Of a stretch of DNA of 64,000 bases, positions 60,354-64,000 are shown one piece after another. How positions within the stretch are numbered: position 1 is the first letter of the stretch; every line of letters begins with the position of its first letter. A program made the translations under genes and the position numbers. Below the pieces are notes generated by a model, which ran no database searches, had not been told where the DNA came from, and saw nothing but the letters and a program-made list of their open reading frames with translations. Origin of the DNA: Conchocele bisecta (Eukaryota; Mollusca; Bivalvia; Lucinida; Thyasiridae); NCBI GenBank assembly GCA_029237695.1, contig CM055265.1, positions 76,965,566-77,029,565 of the forward strand. Direction: 5' to 3'.

Positions 60354-60494
60354 GATGCGCTCCTCATTGCCACGGACCTGAGCTATTCGCCCGGAGGTTT
60401 CCTGCAGAAAGAGATGAACGATACCCACGGCCTTGTATACAAGCCGAAGGCCCTGCCTGTGGGAGAGAACTACAAAATGCACAACCAGATGTAA
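60354..60494 (+). CDS. BPI: BPI-like terminal exon
   Basis: Opens DALLIATDLSYSPGG, matching the family last strand, then extends about 30 residues beyond the usual end (KALPVGENYKMHNQM) to TAA at 60492-60494. The extension lies in the first unit of the tandem array that follows. Confidence 0.8.
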   Translation, partial: DALLIATDLSYSPGGFLQKEMNDTHGLVYKPKALPVGENYKMHNQM

Positions 60495-61640
60495 TTTGTA
60501 GTTTGTGACGTGTGGATGCGTGTTTTAAACTTTATATGCAATATAATTGATGTTGTGATAATTGTGGTTGTGCCTGAAGGAAGATCGTTGCAAACTGTAG
60601 TTTTGAATCTATGTGTGTATTTTTGTGTTATTTTTGCATTTTATACGCAATATAATCGAATATGTTGATAAGTAATCTGCTACCAGAAAACTTCACACTC
60701 AAGTGTACTTACCTGCGTGATCTATCAGTGTGGACGAGTGTTTGACTATTGTTGTGTTATGTAACCTGCTACCAGAAAATTACAAACTTCACATTCGAAG
60801 TGTAGCATTCAGATGTATGGGTGTGTTTTTGGTCTTTTCGCAATATAATAAATATTGTGATATTTGATCTGATACCAAAAATATAAAAATTACACAATAA
60901 ATTGCAACTGTTGGTGTGTGGATATGTTTTTGGACTTTTTATGCAATACAAATCAATGTAATGTTAGCATATGTGATCCGCTATATGCAAACTAGAAATT
61001 GCACAACCAACTGAGCTTGTGTTTTGGGGCTTTATATGCATGCAATACAGCTACTGTTGTAATATAGGACTCGCTACCCGAAAATTACAAACTCCACAAT
61101 CAAGTATATCTGTGATGTATGGATGTTTTTTTACATTTTGCAATATAACCAGAATACCAGAAACTAACAACTGCACAATTCAATGTAACTTGTGATATGT
61201 AGATGTGTTTTTGGACTTCATATGTAACTAACTAATGTTGTGATATATGGCTGTGATTGGAGAAATGTAGCTTATGGAACTTTTTACCAGTGTGGATTCT
61301 GATCAAATAACACACTCGTGTAACCTGATAACTATCTGTAGTGCTTGTTGGAAGCATGCCAAGTGGTTCATTGATGGAATGTCGAGCAGTGCAGATTATG
61401 AACAGACTGAGCGGATGCACAGGCTGATCTGGATCTACACTGGTCGCAGAACCCATACATCCCATTTCTCCAGTCACAGACACATATGTGATCTGCTACA
61501 TCAAAACTTGATATTGCACAACCAACTGAACTTGTGTTTTCGACTTCATATGCAATACATCTAATGGTATGATACGTGATCTGCCTATTGACTAGACATT
61601 ACACAATCAAGTGTAGCTTGTGACCTGAGCCAAGCCATGT
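60465..61640 (+). repeat. Diverged tandem array starting inside the terminal exon
   Basis: About ten units of 90-130 bp share ATTACAAA.T.CACAA.CAAG, TGTGATGTGTGGATGTG, TTTTTGGACTT.ATATGCAAT and a TGATCTGCTACC-like junction (starts near 60465, 60590, 60685, 60772, 60890, 60985, 61085, 61160, 61505, 61595). The array is interrupted by the element at 61241-61492. Confidence 0.65.
61241..61492. mobile_element. MITE with GGCTGTGA.TGGAGAAATG ends
   Basis: The left end GGCTGTGATTGGAGAAATG pairs with the right end CATTTCTCCAGTCACAGACA. The interior carries GATCAG foldback motifs. Related pieces occur near 29200, 38460, 45790, 56340 and 58075. Confidence 0.75.
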
Positions 61641-62433
61641 GATCTTGTACCTTGCATGACTCGTTCATTGCGTTCCTGCACTATTTCCAGTGCGAACAAT
61701 TGGTTGTGCATGGAATGCGATTTATAGACGCGTTCGTAAATATGCAGAAGGTGTTGCCGTCGTGTGAATACCGAGTGACCGCCCCCCGCCCCCGCCCCAA
61801 ATGTGTTGGTATGATTTTCTAGACCAAAATCGACTGCATACATCGTTGTAGAGAACCGTGGCACAGAGTCTGGTCAGAGTGCACGGACGCACGTGTCGAC
61901 ATTGGACAACACTGGGCGCAAATTCCATAAGCCACATTGTATCAGTCAACGACACAGGCAGTTAAAGCCGTGTGATTATATGCCATCCGCCACGATGAAA
62001 AATAAGGCTCACTGCTGACAGTTTAGCACATGCAAACAGTCTGATACCGACCTAACGCTCCCGTTACATGCATACACGGAATGCAGCACCTTCTTAACAT
62101 ATGTCAACACTACATGTTCGTATCAGACTGCGCAGATGTTGATCTCGTTCTTCACTGGTGCCAAACTCATTAGACCAGTTTGTCCTAGCGGAATCCCATA
62201 TAGCTGTGAAGGTCACCTCAGAGCGATACATGTATGGCGTCGTAAATGAGACGGAATACAAAGGCGTGCATGTATGTATCGATCGCATCGCAGGAAAACC
62301 TCGCTAAAAAGGTATATCATGCGGCGTATTGAATTATGTTTTGAGACACATCCGCATACACAGACGGACGTCACGTTCTGTAGCGAATAGCTTGTACATT
62401 AAATAGTATTTATCACACGTTCTAGGAGAATGA
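61641..62433. other. Intergenic, no gene seen
   Basis: A C-rich GACCGCCCCCCGCCCCCGCC tract near 61779. It may include the 5' flank of the retroelement that follows; no terminal repeat was identified. Confidence 0.45.
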
Positions 62434-64000
62434 TTGATACAAACTCTCCACGCGAATTGTCTAATACAAGCACCACCAGCACAGAAACAGGATATGCCTA
62501 CACAATCGTCTCCTCTTGCTAACGTATATTCGCAATTCCCCCGTTTGCAACAACAGTATGGGTCGCAACCATTATATCCCTTTTCTGCCCCATATAGTCC
62601 TGGTTATTTCCGTCCACGTGTTACTGCTGGTTCCATGTACCCGCGACCTTTGCGGCCGAAGGGACCGTTCAGTGATGGCAGGTCCGGTTATGCGATAGAC
62701 ATCGAGCAAAATTATACCTTTTATCAGGCTTATGGTTTACATGTTATTCTAATCTCATATGCATGTGCATTGCGTGGCACATCCTAGTACACTGTATTAC
62801 TTCTCGCTATGTATACTTTGTGACCTTATAATATCATATATGTGTACATGGTTAGATAGTTGTGTCCTTCGCGTTGCGTTCGGTTCGGTACATATTTCAC
62901 ATTCCTTCTTTCCCATATGTCCGGAGATACTAATCTCTAGTGGACATTTTCGTTCACCTGGGCTGTGGGTCTGTGGGACCTGTCCTCATGTAGGCACACG
63001 GGATGTGTTTGTCGAATGGTTACTTTTACGGTTGTTCTGTTTACACAGGTTTCCATCTGCGGAGATGCTACATTTATTCACGTTCCCGAATGGGAAACAG
63101 ATTTTGATTTTGATCCTTTCTCCGCGTTGGCCACCGTTCGACAATCACCTTCCTGGGTCACTCTCGAGGGGGACAGCCATATTAGGCCTGCAGCCCACGT
63201 TACGGCAGAGGACGTATTGCGTGATAATTGTGAATTTGACGCAAGTACACTGCCATTGCGGGACCCATCGTCATTTGTGTCCGGCCAGTTACATGCCAAT
63301 GAATCTGAATGGCAATATATATTTTCCAAATCAGGGGCATCCAGTATCGCCATGGTCTCGGGCTCGATACACAATGGTGTTGATGCGAATGATTTCTTTA
63401 GACCATTTCGGGGCAACTTTAAGGGGAGGAATTATAATTATGATATACCACATAGACAGTATTACCCCAATGCAACGATTTGTAAATAATTTCCTGACTT
63501 TATTATGTCTGAGCTATCTGAACGGGTTAACAATGGCTCTTTGCGAGTCTAGGGAAAAGTGGGGGATAGTGAGTTGCCGAAAGTGATTATGTCATTAACG
63601 ATAGAGCCCTCGAAGCCACGATTGGTGCATGATGAAAGGTATCTGAACTTGTGGATCAAAGACTGTCCATTTCAATTGAACACATTTAAACATGTTCATC
63701 GCTTAGTGACCATAGATTCATTCATGCTATGTTGCGATGAAAAATCAGGATATGATCATGTCAAGCTCACGCTTGACTCCCAGACCTACTTTGGTGTACA
63801 GTTTGGTGGATATATATTTTCCTATACGACACTTCCCTTCGGCTGGAAGGCATCTGCGTTCATTTATCAAACCATAGGCATACATGCTACGTCGTATTTG
63901 CGCAGACTCGGCGTGCACACCAAATCAATCGCATGAAATGCCAGTGCATGTGAATAAGACGCAATGTATCCAGTACGTATCGGACCGACGAAAACTCGTA
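62434..64000 (+). pseudogene. DIRS/Ngaro-type reverse transcriptase, broken and cut by the window edge
   Basis: Three stretches lie in one frame: 62434-62787 (Pro/Gln-rich gag-like), 62965-63489 and 63559-63936. In-frame stops are at 63487-63489 and 63550-63552, and the 62788-62964 interval may be an intron or decayed. The pre-domain reads EWETDFDFDPF and SSFVSGQLHANESEWQYIFS. RT motifs: KPRLVHDERYLNLWI, the motif A region CDEKSGYDHV, YFGVQFGG, and the motif B region LPFGWKASAF. The frame ends just before the catalytic box; in another frame the expected Y.DD position reads YVSD (about 63970). Assignment to the tyrosine-recombinase retroelements is by RT resemblance, since no recombinase is in view. 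Confidence 0.7.

Larger units (their letters stand above)
26056..60494 (+). pseudogene. BPI: BPI/LBP-family lipid-binding protein gene, disrupted by inverted duplication
   Basis: A multi-exon plus-strand gene with canonical AG/GT borders, whose exons match the bactericidal permeability-increasing/LPS-binding protein family in order. The sequence supports a secreted protein: signal peptide, then NPGFKTRITANGLNY (family N-terminus), a mid-molecule LYLWLSDYVFDTIG segment, VKSNIGPIN, KGFPLPV and a final strand. Family members bind bacterial lipopolysaccharide. Exons in gene orientation are 26056-26167, 27435-27534, 45484-45575, 46391-46565, 47054-47134, 47958-48104, 56250-56317, 56968-57010, 57937-58000, 58997-59073 and 60354-60494. 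Exons for about 140 residues of the N-terminal barrel (including the conserved Cys pair) are absent. The gap coincides with the inverted left arm and spacer, and the phases of the exons either side do not match. As assembled it cannot give a full protein. Confidence 0.8.

Noticed and set aside
63078..63416. Minus-strand 112-residue frame
   Set aside because: Antisense shadow of the reverse transcriptase frame on the plus strand.

Overview
This is eukaryotic, repeat-rich DNA, most likely from a bivalve mollusc. The evidence is spliced exons with GT-AG introns, many foldback (MITE-like) elements of kinds I associate with bivalve genomes, retrotransposon fragments, and a BPI/LBP-family innate-immunity gene. 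No rRNA, tRNA or bacterial-style operon was seen. The species assignment is inference.

Layout. (1) 1-933: minus-strand fragment of a retrotransposon ORF1/gag-like gene with a CCHC knuckle. (2) 3571-4410 and 17407-24436: one copy ('copy 1') of a 4.4-kb non-coding repeat that begins with a satellite full of short AAACC..GGTTT inverted motifs. The same repeat occurs twice more, at about 31120-35501 (inverted) and 48772-53153. (3) 4416-17401: a 12,986-bp mobile element inserted into copy 1, flanked by the 5-bp duplication TCGGC, with the empty site visible in copy 3. It is an almost complete palindrome of two 6.5-kb arms. Each arm carries a protein-primed-type family B DNA polymerase (related to Polinton/Maverick PolB), an upstream basic protein, three small paralogous helix-turn-helix-like proteins and two short unknown proteins. 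No integrase, capsid or packaging ATPase is visible. The 59-bp centre contains a second copy of the element terminus, so the right half (10905-17401) looks like a complete monomer with imperfect terminal inverted repeats, and the whole looks like an inverted dimer.

(4) 24436-28600: foldback elements, a palindromic 21-bp array, a microsatellite, a 150-185-bp tandem repeat, and exons 1 and 2 of the BPI/LBP-like gene. (5) 28837-56758: a second, much larger inverted duplication (left arm 28837-41775, spacer 41776-42500, right arm 42501-56758) lying inside the BPI-like gene. Five middle exons are present twice, once per arm. The gene-oriented exons are those of the right arm. The exons for roughly 140 residues of the N-terminal barrel are missing, and the exon phases on either side of the gap do not fit. 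(6) 56968-60494: the last four exons of the BPI-like gene, followed by a diverged tandem array that starts inside the terminal exon. (7) 62434-64000: a broken DIRS/Ngaro-type reverse transcriptase running off the window edge.

Both palindromes carry small indels that differ between arms, several at homopolymers. In both cases true recent inverted duplication must be separated from haplotype or foldback assembly error. Within the 6.5-kb element the genes make sense as a minimal linear replicon: a polymerase, a candidate terminus or DNA-binding partner, several small DNA-binding regulators, and 21-bp iterons next to the inner terminus. Mobilisation would have to come from elsewhere.
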